Positions 34,164 through 43,238 are shown, numbered from the stretch's first letter. The stretch is 64,000 nucleotides of DNA from Streptomyces antioxidans (GCF_000968685.2 NZ_LAKD02000122.1:1-64000); one strand, 5' to 3'. A program made the numbers and translations. The notes: generated by a model from the sequence alone, not told the origin.

Positions 34164-34382
34164 CGGCCTGTCTATCCCCCGATGCGGACTGAACAATTGA
34201 GGACCTGCCGAGGTCCGCACGCACGCTTGCCGCGCGTCATTGCGGCACCTACCCGGCAACGAACCGATCCTACGTGTCGGGAAGACAATTGGCGCCCGGT
34301 AGGGTGACCTCTCGCACACTGCCAGACATGCACGCGTCCGGACGGAAGACGCGGAGAGACGCTAACTGAGAGGGCCCCGCAG

Positions 34383-35870
34383 GTGAGTTCGACCACATCG
34401 ACCGGTTTCTGCCGAGTGACGGTCGTCGCACCCGACAGCCGCATCGACGTCGCCCTCCCCGACGACATAGCCCTGGCGGACCTGTATCCGGAGATACTCA
34501 GGCTGACCGGCCAGACCCAGCCCACGGGAACGCCGGTCGGCTACCACTTCGTGCGTCGCGACGGCACCGTCCTGGACGGCTCCCGCTCCCTCGCGGCGCA
34601 GCGCGTGCTGGACGGGGACGTGCTGTCCATGCGCCCCTTCGCACAGTCCCTCCCGCCCGTCGTGCGCGATGACGTCTCCGACGCGATCTCCTCGACGGTG
34701 GCCGGTGACCACGCCCTGTGGAACGCCCGCTACCTGCGGGCCTGCGGGCTCTTCGGCGGCGCGCTGCTCTTGATCTTCATGGGATTCGTCCTGTGGTTCG
34801 CCGACCCGGTCAAGCACGACATGCACGGGCTGCCCGGCGTCATCGCCGGTGGCGTAGGTCTGCTGCTCGCGGTCTTCGCCGGCGTACGGGCACGGGTCTA
34901 CGACGACCGGGCCTCAGCCATTGCCCTCGGCCTCGCGGCACTCCCGCACGTGATGATCGGTGGATCCGGGGTCCTGGCACTGGACGCGGGCGAGGGCATC
35001 GGGCGGCTCCAGTTCCTGCTCGGCTGTGTCGCCGTCCTGATCGTGTCGGTCGCGCTGGTCGCCGCCATGCCGTCCGGTGACGCTCCTTTCGTCGCCGCCG
35101 TCGTCCTCTCGGCCTTCGGCACGCTGGCCACCTTCTGCCAGATCGTGACTGACACCGGCGCGGCGGGCACCGCGGCCGTCTGCGCGGCGGTCGCCATCGC
35201 CGCCATCGCGTTCCTCCCCGGCCTCTCCGCGCGCGCCGCCCGGCTGCCCATCGGATACGTCGCGCCTCGCGACGCCTCCCGCAACGACTACGGCGCTTCC
35301 GGCGGCATCGAGCTGGACAATCCCGTGTCCGCCGTGGCGCGGCCGGTCGACGGCGAGCGGATCGCGGCCCAGGTCAAGCGTGGCCACGAGCTTCTCCTCG
35401 GCCTGGTGGGCGGCTGTGCGGCGGTCGTCGTGGGTTCCTCGGCGGTGCTCGGCTTCTCCGATGGCACGTGGGCCCAACTGCTCGCCCTGGCCGCCGGGCT
35501 GGCGATGCTGCTGCGCGCCCGTCTGTTCCGGTACACCTGGCAGGTCGGCTGTGTCCTGGCGTCCGGCGTCACCTCCCTCGCCCTCCTCATCCTGGGGCTC
35601 GCCCTCAACCCGCCGACGAGCGCCGTCATCGACCTGCTCAGCGGCGACAGCGGCCCGCTGAACATCCGTACCGTCTGGCTCACCGCCTCCGTCGCCTTCG
35701 GCGCACTGATCCTCATCGCGATCGCTCTGATCGTCCCGAAGAAGAGCGTGACGCCTTTCTGGGGCCGCTTCGGCGACCTGGTCGAGGGTGCGATGCTGCT
35801 GTCGATCACACCGCTCGTGCTCGCCGTCCTGGACGTGTACGCGAAGGCACGCGGTCTGGTCAGCAAGTGA
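34383..35870 (+). CDS. eccD: Type VII secretion channel-forming protein EccD
   Basis: The 495-residue protein has an N-terminal ubiquitin-like domain (FCRVTVVAPDSRIDVALPDD through VLDGDVLSMRP, residues 8-90) and eleven hydrophobic segments, the EccD plan. The first is YLRACGLFGGALLLIFMGFV and the last FGDLVEGAMLLSITPLVLAV. EccD forms the membrane ring of the ESX complex with EccC attached. GTG 34383 is the best start, next to AGAGGGCCCCGCAG. It is followed by a 16-bp terminator. Only one eccD is present for the two eccC genes. Confidence 0.93.
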   Translation: MSSTTSTGFCRVTVVAPDSRIDVALPDDIALADLYPEILRLTGQTQPTGTPVGYHFVRRDGTVLDGSRSLAAQRVLDGDVLSMRPFAQSLPPVVRDDVSDAISSTVAGDHALWNARYLRACGLFGGALLLIFMGFVLWFADPVKHDMHGLPGVIAGGVGLLLAVFAGVRARVYDDRASAIALGLAALPHVMIGGSGVLALDAGEGIGRLQFLLGCVAVLIVSVALVAAMPSGDAPFVAAVVLSAFGTLATFCQIVTDTGAAGTAAVCAAVAIAAIAFLPGLSARAARLPIGYVAPRDASRNDYGASGGIELDNPVSAVARPVDGERIAAQVKRGHELLLGLVGGCAAVVVGSSAVLGFSDGTWAQLLALAAGLAMLLRARLFRYTWQVGCVLASGVTSLALLILGLALNPPTSAVIDLLSGDSGPLNIRTVWLTASVAFGALILIAIALIVPKKSVTPFWGRFGDLVEGAMLLSITPLVLAVLDVYAKARGLVSK

Positions 35871-35919
35871 CGCTCCACGAACGGTGAAGCAGTGGCCGAC
35901 GGCCACCTGCCACGGCCGA

Positions 35920-35956
35920 GGGCGCCCCGGTCACGTACCCCGTGACCGGGGCGCCC
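35920..35956 (+). terminator. eccD terminator
   Basis: Arms 35920-35935 and 35941-35956 are perfect 16-bp complements around TACCC, 50 bases after the eccD stop. The remaining 200 bases to the next gene should hold that gene's promoter, but no clear hexamers were seen. Confidence 0.85.
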
Positions 35957-36159
35957 TTCGCGCTGAACTTCACCCATGGGAATGACCCATGAGCCGCCCG
36001 GATCCGAACGACGGGCGGAGTGCCTTTCCCATACGTCCGATGCCTGAGCTATGCCCTGGAATCGCCAAGGTCACCTTCCCGGCAATGAAGTTGGGCCGTG
36101 CACCCTCCGCCACTAAGCTGGTGCCGACCGTCATCATGTACGCCGTAGGGGGGAATCCG

Positions 36160-36633
36160 ATGAGCGAGCGGAGCCGGGTCCCGGCGAACGACGCCAGTGC
36201 GAGCGGGGCGCGCGGGGGCGGGTCGGATCTCAAGGTCGAGGCCGAGACGCTGGCGGGCTTCAAGAGCAGGATCGACAAGATCCTCCTCGATCTCGAAGAG
36301 TCTCCGGCAGCAAAGAGCAAGATCAGCGACCAAACGGTCGCACACACCGCCTTCGGCGCGGAATTCTCCGCCGCCGCGGACCTCGCGGGTGCCTACGAGA
36401 AGCTGCACGACCGCCTGGAAAGGTTCTCCAAGACGCTGGGCGACCAGCTCGAAGCCCTGGGCATGGCCGTCCAGATCTCGGACCGCGGCTACGAGAGCAT
36501 CGACGCCGAACAGGCCGCCCGCCTCCGCGCCATCCAGGACCGTACGGCCAAGTACTACGGCCAGAACGCGGACAACCGGGGCGACGAGCCCCGTACGGGC
36601 GAGTCCGGCACCGCCGATTCGAACTTCAAGTAA
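36160..36633 (+). CDS. Small helical ESX-locus protein with YxxxD motif, cassette copy 2
   Basis: The 157-residue protein is the paralogue of the 160-residue protein at 24194-24676. It shares FKSRIDKILLDLE, DLAGAYEKLHDRLERFSKTL, and the final RLRAIQDRTAKYYGQ. GYESID holds the YxxxD motif (Tyr111 to Asp115) at the same place as DYQTVD in copy 1. ATG 36160 follows TAGGGGGGAATCCG; an ORF reading back to 35989 is not supported by a ribosome site. A 19-base gap leads into the WXG/tail gene. Likely role: export-signal-bearing partner of that protein. Confidence 0.75.
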   Translation: MSERSRVPANDASASGARGGGSDLKVEAETLAGFKSRIDKILLDLEESPAAKSKISDQTVAHTAFGAEFSAAADLAGAYEKLHDRLERFSKTLGDQLEALGMAVQISDRGYESIDAEQAARLRAIQDRTAKYYGQNADNRGDEPRTGESGTADSNFK

Positions 36634-36652
36634 ACTACAAGTAGGGGGAGAC

Positions 36653-38158
36653 GTGGGGAACGGGGAGTTCGACGGTCTGTCGGTGGAGAACCTGCGCGCC
36701 ATGCTGGCCAACGCGGACCCCGACAAATTATCCGCGGCAGGGACCGCCCTGGGCGACGCGGGCCCGAAGATCCTCGACATCGGCTCGGACTTGCGCCGTC
36801 ATGTGTCCCGCGTGGATTGGACCGGCGAAGGCGGCTCCGCCTTCCGCGAGTGGGCCCACGACTTCGCCCTGGAAGTCATGCGCTTCGGGCAGTTCACCTC
36901 CACGGTCGGCCAACACGTGGCCCAGGCCGGCCAGGCCCTCTCCGAGACCAAGTCGGCCATGCCCGAGTCCAGGGGCCCGGGCCCCAGGGCAGCCCACGAG
37001 GACCCCGCGGCGCAGGACGCAGAGCGGCGCGAGACGGAAGAGGCCAGGCACCAGATGGAGCGCCTCTCCTCGGCCTATCGGGCGGCGCAGGAGACGATGG
37101 CGGCGGAGCGGGAGCCGCAGTTCAAAATGCTGCCCCTCAACGATGGCCAAGTCCGAGATGCCGGACGGAGATACGACTCCGGCACTGCGACAGGTACGGC
37201 ACCTCATTCGGCAACAGGCGTGAGTCACTCGCCGCAAACGGAAGCCGAGATTCCAGCGGCATTACAGCAGGTGGATTCGGAGCCGAGTCATCACCAAGGG
37301 ACGGGCACTCGCATCGACTCGACTGCCACCCTCCCCGATCCAGAGGTCAAGACGCCACATCGTATCTTGACGCCGCCTACGGACCAGCCCAGGCAACCAG
37401 GCCCCGTCGTGATGCCAACACCCCCGATGGGACCGTCCACAGCGTCCCCTCGACCCACCACACCCGTGACGGGGAAGAGCATGCCTCGCCTCCCCGTGAC
37501 CGAACGCGTCACAGGACCTGGAGGCGAGCCTCCGCGTCGCCTCGCGCCGCGAAGGCCGGTCGAGAACGATGTTGTGGGAGGACAGCAGCGGCGCCTCAGC
37601 TCTTCCCCTCGCCTCCCGCGTGCAATGGTGGTGGGGGAGGAGAGCGGTCACATGTCCCGCGGCCCCGGAGGGGTCGGCCAGCCCATGGCGCGGACAAGCG
37701 GTGTGCCAGGGACCGAAGGCGTGGCTTCAGGGCGTCGGCTGGCCTCGGAGCCAGGAGGACCGGTCAGTGGCCCGCGCACGCCAAACACCGGTGTCACCGG
37801 CACGCGTCAGCGGGGTGTTGCCATTGGCGAGGAGTACGGATCTCGTACTCGTGGGCCCGTCTCAGGGGCGGCACCTTCTGGCGGCTCAAACGCGGCAAGT
37901 GGACGCAGGATCGCCTCCGAGTCAGGGGGGTCGAGCGCGGATCCTCGGGCATCCTCCGGAAGAGGCGCCGCCTTCACTCGTGGGGGTACCGGGCTCATTC
38001 GGTCAGGTCAGGCCGAAGGGCAAGAGCCTGCCGGCTCAGAGCCTTCTGGCACCAGCCGTCGCGGTTCCGGGCCCGAGAGTAGGCAAGGACGTGCGGTCGT
38101 TGATCAAGGAGTCTGGGAGCTAGGGCGCCAGGACGCATTGCCTCCCGTCATTGAATAG
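36653..38158 (+). CDS. WXG protein with long disordered tail, EspB-like candidate substrate, cassette copy 2
   Basis: The 501-residue protein parallels the copy at 24699-26264: VENLRAMLANADPDKLSAAG, a WXG turn (VDWTGEGGSAFREW, Trp56), QHVAQAGQALSETKSAM, then SSAYRAAQETMAAE and a disordered Pro/Arg/Gly tail of about 330 residues ending ALPPVIE. The two heads align along their length, while the tails share only composition, short motifs (SGRR[LI]ASE, TRGGTGLIRSGQAEGQ against TPGGSGLVRGQAEGR) and the PPVI end. GTG 36653 follows GGGGGAG closely; GTG 36683 is a weaker alternative. The mycosin gene begins 33 bases after the stop. Confidence 0.73.
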   Translation: MGNGEFDGLSVENLRAMLANADPDKLSAAGTALGDAGPKILDIGSDLRRHVSRVDWTGEGGSAFREWAHDFALEVMRFGQFTSTVGQHVAQAGQALSETKSAMPESRGPGPRAAHEDPAAQDAERRETEEARHQMERLSSAYRAAQETMAAEREPQFKMLPLNDGQVRDAGRRYDSGTATGTAPHSATGVSHSPQTEAEIPAALQQVDSEPSHHQGTGTRIDSTATLPDPEVKTPHRILTPPTDQPRQPGPVVMPTPPMGPSTASPRPTTPVTGKSMPRLPVTERVTGPGGEPPRRLAPRRPVENDVVGGQQRRLSSSPRLPRAMVVGEESGHMSRGPGGVGQPMARTSGVPGTEGVASGRRLASEPGGPVSGPRTPNTGVTGTRQRGVAIGEEYGSRTRGPVSGAAPSGGSNAASGRRIASESGGSSADPRASSGRGAAFTRGGTGLIRSGQAEGQEPAGSEPSGTSRRGSGPESRQGRAVVDQGVWELGRQDALPPVIE

Positions 38159-38191
38159 TCGGCACTTGAAGTCTCAGGAGATTTCGCAGGG

Positions 38192-39427
38192 ATGTCAGTC
38201 TTGTCCAGTGGAAACAAGAGGCGCTCAGTGCGTGGGTTGGCGCTACTTGCGGCACTCATCACATGCATGGGAAGTTTCACGTCCCCAGCGATCGGCCAAG
38301 ATATACGTTCGCGCCAGTGGTACCTCGATGCGATGGCGGCCGACCAGATGTGGCGAACAAGCACAGGCAAAGGTGTCATCGTTGCCGTGCTGGACACAGG
38401 GGTTGATGACACGCTCCCTGAGTTGCGTGGTCAAGTTCTGGAGGGCAAGAACTTTTCACACGAACCGAAAGGGGCGAACGTCGATACCAGTGGCCACGGT
38501 ACGGACATGGCGGCTGTTATCGCGGGGACAGGGCGTTCCGGTGGGATCCAAGGGCTGGCGCCTGGTGCGAAGGTGCTTCCAGTGAAGACCAGTTCGGGGC
38601 ATCTCGGGATCGGCGACGCAACGCCGGCCTATCTCAAGGCGATGCGCTATGCCGTGAAGCAGGGTGCGCGCGTCATCAACCTCTCGGAGACCATTACGAG
38701 TTCACTGAGCGATGATGCGAGAAAGCGCCTTCAGGATGGCTTGGACGAGATAAATTCAAGCGGTGCCATTATATTTGCGGGCGTGGGAAATGATGGTAAG
38801 TCTTCCAATGTTGCAGGCTATCCATCTAGCCTTACTGGGGCTGTAGCAGTAGCTGCTGTAAATCAGAGCGGAACGGTTTCGAAGTTTTCGACTTATGGTC
38901 CACAAGTGGCTCTCTCTGCCCCTGGTGAGGGTATTCCTGGGCATTGTCAGGATGGGGGAGGATGGTGTGAGCAGTCGGGTACCAGTTATTCCACTGCCAT
39001 CGCCTCGGCGTCAGCCGCCCTCATCTGGTCCGCCCACCCGAAATGGACGGCCAACCAGGTTCTGCGCGTGATGATGCAAACGACGAGCAAGCCCAAGGGC
39101 AAGGTCCCGAGCGAATACATCGGCTACGGCATCATTCGACCTGCCCAGGTCCTACTCGACGGCAAGGGAAACCCGGGGGCAGCGGACGTCAATCCGCTGT
39201 TCCCCAAGTACCAGCCGGGGAAGGAGTCCTCCGCATCTCCGTCTTCCTCTTCGAAGTCCGACACCGCCTCGGCCGCCCCGAACGCTCAGGCTGACAAACC
39301 CGGTTCATCGGCAGAGGATGACAATAGCAATGGCAACATGCTCATCTACATTGGAGTTGGTGCGGCCGTAGCTCTGGCCCTCGGCGGTGGGGGCTATGCG
39401 CTCGCCCGCCATCGGAGGCGGGTGTAG
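38192..39427 (+). CDS. mycP: Mycosin serine protease, copy 3
   Basis: This 411-residue subtilase has a signal peptide (GLALLAALITCMGSFTSPAIG), catalytic Asp in VAVLDTGVDD, His in SGHGTDMAAVIAG, Asn in AGVGNDGKS and Ser in SGTSYSTAIASASAAL. A Cys pair lies in HCQDGGGWCEQ. A Ser/Ala stalk and the C-terminal helix MLIYIGVGAAVALALGGGGYAL follow. It is closest to copy 2. The DNA from about 38660 to 38960 uses many A/T-ending codons (for example ATA, AAT, GTA), while the 3' end from about 39000 is GC-rich and close to copy 2 at the protein level. ATG 38192 is in a normal context. Confidence 0.88.
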   Translation: MSVLSSGNKRRSVRGLALLAALITCMGSFTSPAIGQDIRSRQWYLDAMAADQMWRTSTGKGVIVAVLDTGVDDTLPELRGQVLEGKNFSHEPKGANVDTSGHGTDMAAVIAGTGRSGGIQGLAPGAKVLPVKTSSGHLGIGDATPAYLKAMRYAVKQGARVINLSETITSSLSDDARKRLQDGLDEINSSGAIIFAGVGNDGKSSNVAGYPSSLTGAVAVAAVNQSGTVSKFSTYGPQVALSAPGEGIPGHCQDGGGWCEQSGTSYSTAIASASAALIWSAHPKWTANQVLRVMMQTTSKPKGKVPSEYIGYGIIRPAQVLLDGKGNPGAADVNPLFPKYQPGKESSASPSSSSKSDTASAAPNAQADKPGSSAEDDNSNGNMLIYIGVGAAVALALGGGGYALARHRRRV

Positions 39428-39629
39428 CTGCGGCGACGACTGGGGGTGGCATTCGAGATCTGAAACATTCCCGGAAGTGGGGACGACGCATGCCACGCGC
39501 TTCCGAGTCCCTAAGGTGAGTCTCGCTTTCGGTGCTCCGGAGATGCCGCTGGCGGGATCTGCTCGTCCAGCGAGCAGCACGATGCTGTGTGCAACTCTTA
39601 TTGCCGCCGTTGCAATGGTTCTGGCTATC

Positions 39630-40325
39630 TCAGCGAGTTTTGAGAGTTACCTTATCCGGAGCCGGATAGGCCACCTTGTTTTTGCATGACAAGCGGCCCT
39701 CCAGGTCAGTGAACCTCTTTGCGGATTCAGTTAGGATGCTGATGTCGGCGCGATTGGAAAAACCCACGTTGTCGAAGAGCGTGACCTGGAATGCGAGCAT
39801 CTTCTTATCCTTGGTTTTCTCGGCCAAGTCGGGACGTTGGCAGTCCACCAATAGTTCGGCGATCTTTCTGTCGCCGGTATTGCGTGCGCTGTAAGACGTC
39901 GACTCGCCGGTCTTCTTGTCCGCCGACGGGAAGGAGTTAGGTCCCCAGTTTACCGTAATCCTGAGCAATTTTTTCCTGCCTGAATCGTCAAGAATGCCGC
40001 ATGGCGAACCTGCCTCTGGTTTGAAGCTGGTCATCTCCTTGTTCATCCCCAAGCTGATTTTGATGGCGAAGTCCTCCCCGTCTCGGGGCACAACCACCTT
40101 CTTCAGGTCGTGATCCCGCTTTGCTTCAGCCACGGTTTTCCCGTCGAATATGCCCAGACAGGTCTTCTCGCTGAGCCGAGTGAGATAGGGACTCTTAGAT
40201 TGCTCTTCGTCCCGTCGTTTTGAATCGCTATCATTCCCATCGCAAGCAGTGGCCGTAAAAGCAAGCAGACAAGCGAGCGATGTAACGGCACCTGAGGGCA
40301 CTCCACCCAGAAGTGGGCTACGCAT
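39630..40325 (-). CDS. Putative lipoprotein, ESX module 2
   Basis: The 231-residue protein starts with a lipoprotein signal (VTSLACLLAFTATACDG, probable lipidated Cys near residue 28). The mature part is charged (DSDSKRRDEEQSKS) and then folded, with KTCLGIFDGKTVAEAKRDHD and two further Cys (GSPCGILD, LVDCQRPD) and RLSCKNK near the end. The Cys-bearing, secreted, about 200-residue layout is like DUF3558-type lipoproteins, but I cannot confirm the family. The start ATG 40325 follows GAAGGTGATT. It is last in the minus-strand run that begins with the second eccC. It may be an immunity or anchoring partner of the large upstream protein; this is a guess from position. Confidence 0.65.
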   Translation of the reverse strand: MRSPLLGGVPSGAVTSLACLLAFTATACDGNDSDSKRRDEEQSKSPYLTRLSEKTCLGIFDGKTVAEAKRDHDLKKVVVPRDGEDFAIKISLGMNKEMTSFKPEAGSPCGILDDSGRKKLLRITVNWGPNSFPSADKKTGESTSYSARNTGDRKIAELLVDCQRPDLAEKTKDKKMLAFQVTLFDNVGFSNRADISILTESAKRFTDLEGRLSCKNKVAYPAPDKVTLKTR

Positions 40326-40344
40326 AATCACCTTCGACTTCCTG

Positions 40345-42657
40345 TTATTTTCCACTGTCGGTGAGCCTGCTGTTGCCCGCGCCGCGGTCATAACCGTTCT
40401 TTATGGCCTCCTCGACTCTGGCATACCATGGCGAGTTGTCAATTTCTGGATTAACTGCAACATATGAATCAAACGCCATCACTGATCGGTGTTGACTCTT
40501 CTCGATGAATTCTTTCTTGAGGTCGCTCGCGTCTCTGTCGATCTTGATGTCAATTGCTTCTTGGCGACGCTCCGTCTCTCTGTCGATTTGGATGCCCTTG
40601 TGTGTTTCCATCGCGCCGGCCGCGCCGTCGATGAATGGTGTGGCAAAGGGGGCGTACCTTGCGGTCTCAAGGGGCATGGTGATGAGACTTGTGGCGCTGC
40701 CGATTCCCTGACTCACGCCGTACTTCTTCCATTCAGCGGCTTCAGATAGCTTTCTGGCCTGCTCAGCCTTGGTGTCTTCGGCGTTTGACGTGATGGCGTC
40801 GGCTCGCGCCTCAGCGAGGATTCCCTGAGTTTCGGCGCCGGTTACAAAGATGGCGATAAGGGAATCATCTGCCTGAGGATGTGCCTTAACGGCACTGTTT
40901 GTGAACTCTTGTTGTGCGACTGAGAGAATCTTATAGCTGTCATCGTCTCGGCCAACTGCTGAAAGGAAATCGTTGGCTCGCTGGTGTGTAATGAAGATAT
41001 CGCCTTCACCGATTGCGCCGAAGGCGGCGTCCCGAATCCCGCTACCAGAATTCTTGTCGCCGTAGTTCGCAGTTGCCCAGTCCAGGTTGTCCATATAGCC
41101 CGCGCCCATTCTGGCCAGACTGTCGCTGAGCCCTGGTTTATCTTCGGCCAGCCCCGAATTTTCGGCAACCATGACGACTGTCTGGGCCATTACGTTGGCG
41201 CTTTCCGAAGTCCTGTGCAGACCCAACTCAGGTTGGTCGTACGGATGTCCCAAGGTGGCTGCTTCCAAGGCGTGGCCCAACTCGTCGTAGCCGTAGCCGC
41301 GATCACTGGCAGCGAGGGGATTCCCGTTGGGCCAGCTCCGGTCCTGTAAGAGATACTTCAGATCGGGGTCCGGCGTAGCCAATGGGTCTTCTTCATAGCC
41401 CTTCCGATAGAACAGCGATTGGGCCGCCTCCGGATTGTGCCCCAGTGCCTCCATGTACCCCGCCATGGGGTCCATGCCTTGGTCACTTCCCTTACCGAAA
41501 CTGAGGTATGGCGCATACCTGTCGGGGCTCCACAGACCCTTGAGGTCATCCTTGTGCTTACGGTCGAACTCGATCAAACCTCCGGTGCGACCGTCCTTGT
41601 TGTGGCTGTTCGGATCCTTGTAGCCCTTGCCGTAGTCGTACAGGAAATCCTTGTCATACTCCCCGTACCGCAGCAGGCTGCTCATGACCTGGAAGCCGTA
41701 AGGGCCCTTAACAACCGGGCCGCCGGAATGGGTGTTGTCCAACCGTTGGGGGCCGAGATTGATGACGTCTCGTTTCCATTGCTCGATGGCCTTGCTGTCG
41801 GAGTGGGAAGCTGTGGCAAGAGTGAATCCCAGGGACTTCTGCAGCTTTGCGAGTGTCTTTGTCCGGTCGTCGCCCGTCTGGGTTGTGTCGGCGGCGTGTT
41901 CCCAGAACTGCAGTGTGCCCTTCGCTCCTAGTTGGATGGCGAACTTCTCCGAGAAGAGTGGGTCTCCCTCATGTTTCGAGAGGATCGAGTTGACCTTCTG
42001 GAGGTCGGCTGTGGAGAGTTCACCCTTCCACTCTGCCCGTTCGATGACCGTCTTGAGGTCTTTGTAAGCCTGATCGCGTCCCTTTTCGGCGCCCTTGATG
42101 CTGTTAAAGCCGTCGCCCGTGAACCCCTTGCCTCGGCCGTTGAAGTCTTGGGCGAGGGCCCAATGTAGGACCTCGTCGGCCGCGGTCGCGTCCGACAGCA
42201 CTTGTAGGATTCGGTCGTTGTAGCTGGATACCGTTTCGGAGTATCGCTTGGCTTGAAGGGTCTCGGCCCGCTCTGAAATGTCGTCAAGGTTTGTTGGGCT
42301 GTACGACACGTGGCCCTGATCGTCGATAGCCAGGTTCTTATCCGCTTCGATGTCGTCCCTGTAACCCTTGAGCTTCTTCTTGGCATCCCTGAACTTGGTG
42401 TGGGCATCGCTGAGAAGGCCGTGTATGTCCTTGGCCTCGAGGGCAGCCTGTTCCATCTGCTTCGCTACCGCTTTGATCTTGTCGGCGGCTGCCTCGGCTG
42501 CTTTGCCCTCCCAGTCCGAGTTGGTGATGGGGGACGTGACCTTCTTGGCGAAGTGAGTACTGACCTGCGTGAAGTGCTCCGGTAGGTTGCGCCACTTGTC
42601 GACTGCGTCGGAGAGCGGTTGGAGGTTCACCTTGAGGAGATCGTGGTAGGAGACCAT
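40345..42657 (-). CDS. Large putative ESX substrate/effector with WXG-type head (DUF6571-like)
   Basis: The 770-residue protein has a helical N-terminus like large actinobacterial ESX substrates: YHDLLKVNLQPLSDAVDKW, a WXG-like turn SDWEGKAAEAAADK (near residue 48), and a long coiled coil to about residue 130. The middle and C-terminal parts (about 200-700) are folded, with HWALAQDFNGRGKGFTGDGF, TLGHPYDQPELGLHRTSES and AVGRDDDSYKILSVAQQEF. The layout recalls Streptomyces proteins annotated DUF6571, from memory. There is no signal peptide and no enzyme motif I recognise. ATG 42657 follows GGAGGG. Codons are less GC-rich than elsewhere. It lies between a small partner gene and a lipoprotein gene. 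Confidence 0.7.
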   Translation of the reverse strand: MVSYHDLLKVNLQPLSDAVDKWRNLPEHFTQVSTHFAKKVTSPITNSDWEGKAAEAAADKIKAVAKQMEQAALEAKDIHGLLSDAHTKFRDAKKKLKGYRDDIEADKNLAIDDQGHVSYSPTNLDDISERAETLQAKRYSETVSSYNDRILQVLSDATAADEVLHWALAQDFNGRGKGFTGDGFNSIKGAEKGRDQAYKDLKTVIERAEWKGELSTADLQKVNSILSKHEGDPLFSEKFAIQLGAKGTLQFWEHAADTTQTGDDRTKTLAKLQKSLGFTLATASHSDSKAIEQWKRDVINLGPQRLDNTHSGGPVVKGPYGFQVMSSLLRYGEYDKDFLYDYGKGYKDPNSHNKDGRTGGLIEFDRKHKDDLKGLWSPDRYAPYLSFGKGSDQGMDPMAGYMEALGHNPEAAQSLFYRKGYEEDPLATPDPDLKYLLQDRSWPNGNPLAASDRGYGYDELGHALEAATLGHPYDQPELGLHRTSESANVMAQTVVMVAENSGLAEDKPGLSDSLARMGAGYMDNLDWATANYGDKNSGSGIRDAAFGAIGEGDIFITHQRANDFLSAVGRDDDSYKILSVAQQEFTNSAVKAHPQADDSLIAIFVTGAETQGILAEARADAITSNAEDTKAEQARKLSEAAEWKKYGVSQGIGSATSLITMPLETARYAPFATPFIDGAAGAMETHKGIQIDRETERRQEAIDIKIDRDASDLKKEFIEKSQHRSVMAFDSYVAVNPEIDNSPWYARVEEAIKNGYDRGAGNSRLTDSGK

Positions 42658-42716
42658 CGTTCTTATCGCCCTCCATGGATGTTCTGGTGGATGGGATGTA
42701 TTGCCTCGGGCTCCTG

Positions 42717-43163
42717 CTACCTGGCCACGCGTTTGTTCCCATCGATGTCTCTGAACTTGTCGGCGGTTTTCTTGTTGCCGATCTGAAATTCTGCGGCAGC
42801 ATTCCGCAGGGAGCCCGCGACGCCGTGTTCGAGTAGCCCATGTACGTAGCGCATTTGGTCCCGCCACCGCTCCTCGAACGTGTCGAAAGCGGCGGCGCAG
42901 TCGAATCCTTTGAGGCCGTCCTTGACCTGACCGGTCTCCTTCATGGCCTGGTTGTCGGCTTCCGCGAAGCTCCGGCGCGTGTCGTCAGTCTTGTCAGCCA
43001 TTTCGCGGAGAACCTTCGGTGTGACCTTGAGCTTCTCTTTCGGCGCTGTGGCGCCGCCGTCATGGAATGCGTTGATCTGCATGCGGGTCGCCTGGCGCTC
43101 TGCCGCTTGTGTACGAAAACTTGCCCATTGCTCGTCGAACGACACGATTCCCCCTGATGTCAT
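42717..43163 (-). CDS. Small helical partner of the large ESX substrate
   Basis: The 148-residue helical protein starts near FDEQWASFRTQAAERQATRM, then LKVTPKVLREMADKTDDTRR, CAAAFDTFEERWRDQMRYV and LRNAAAEFQIGNKKTADKF. I recall similar small proteins encoded next to DUF6571-type genes in Streptomyces; EspC/WXG-like pairing is inferred. No clear YxxxD/E motif is seen. GTG 43145 (after AGGGGGA) is an alternative start 6 codons in. It sits 59 bases before the large substrate gene and 75 bases after the second eccC, all on the minus strand. Confidence 0.68.
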   Translation of the reverse strand: MTSGGIVSFDEQWASFRTQAAERQATRMQINAFHDGGATAPKEKLKVTPKVLREMADKTDDTRRSFAEADNQAMKETGQVKDGLKGFDCAAAFDTFEERWRDQMRYVHGLLEHGVAGSLRNAAAEFQIGNKKTADKFRDIDGNKRVAR

Positions 43164-43238
43164 GTCAACTTCGTTTATGGGAAGGCCAATACGTCTTAAA
43201 GATATCGTGTCGTGGCGCGGAGTGCATGGCTGAGACGG

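Noticed and set aside
30672..34307. Long plus-strand frames opposite eccC copy 1
   Set aside because: Shadows of a clear three-domain ATPase; the same happens opposite eccC copy 2.
39387..39689. 100-codon plus frame after mycosin copy 3 with one hydrophobic stretch
   Set aside because: It overlaps the ends of two convergent genes and has no ribosome site; probably chance in less GC-rich DNA.
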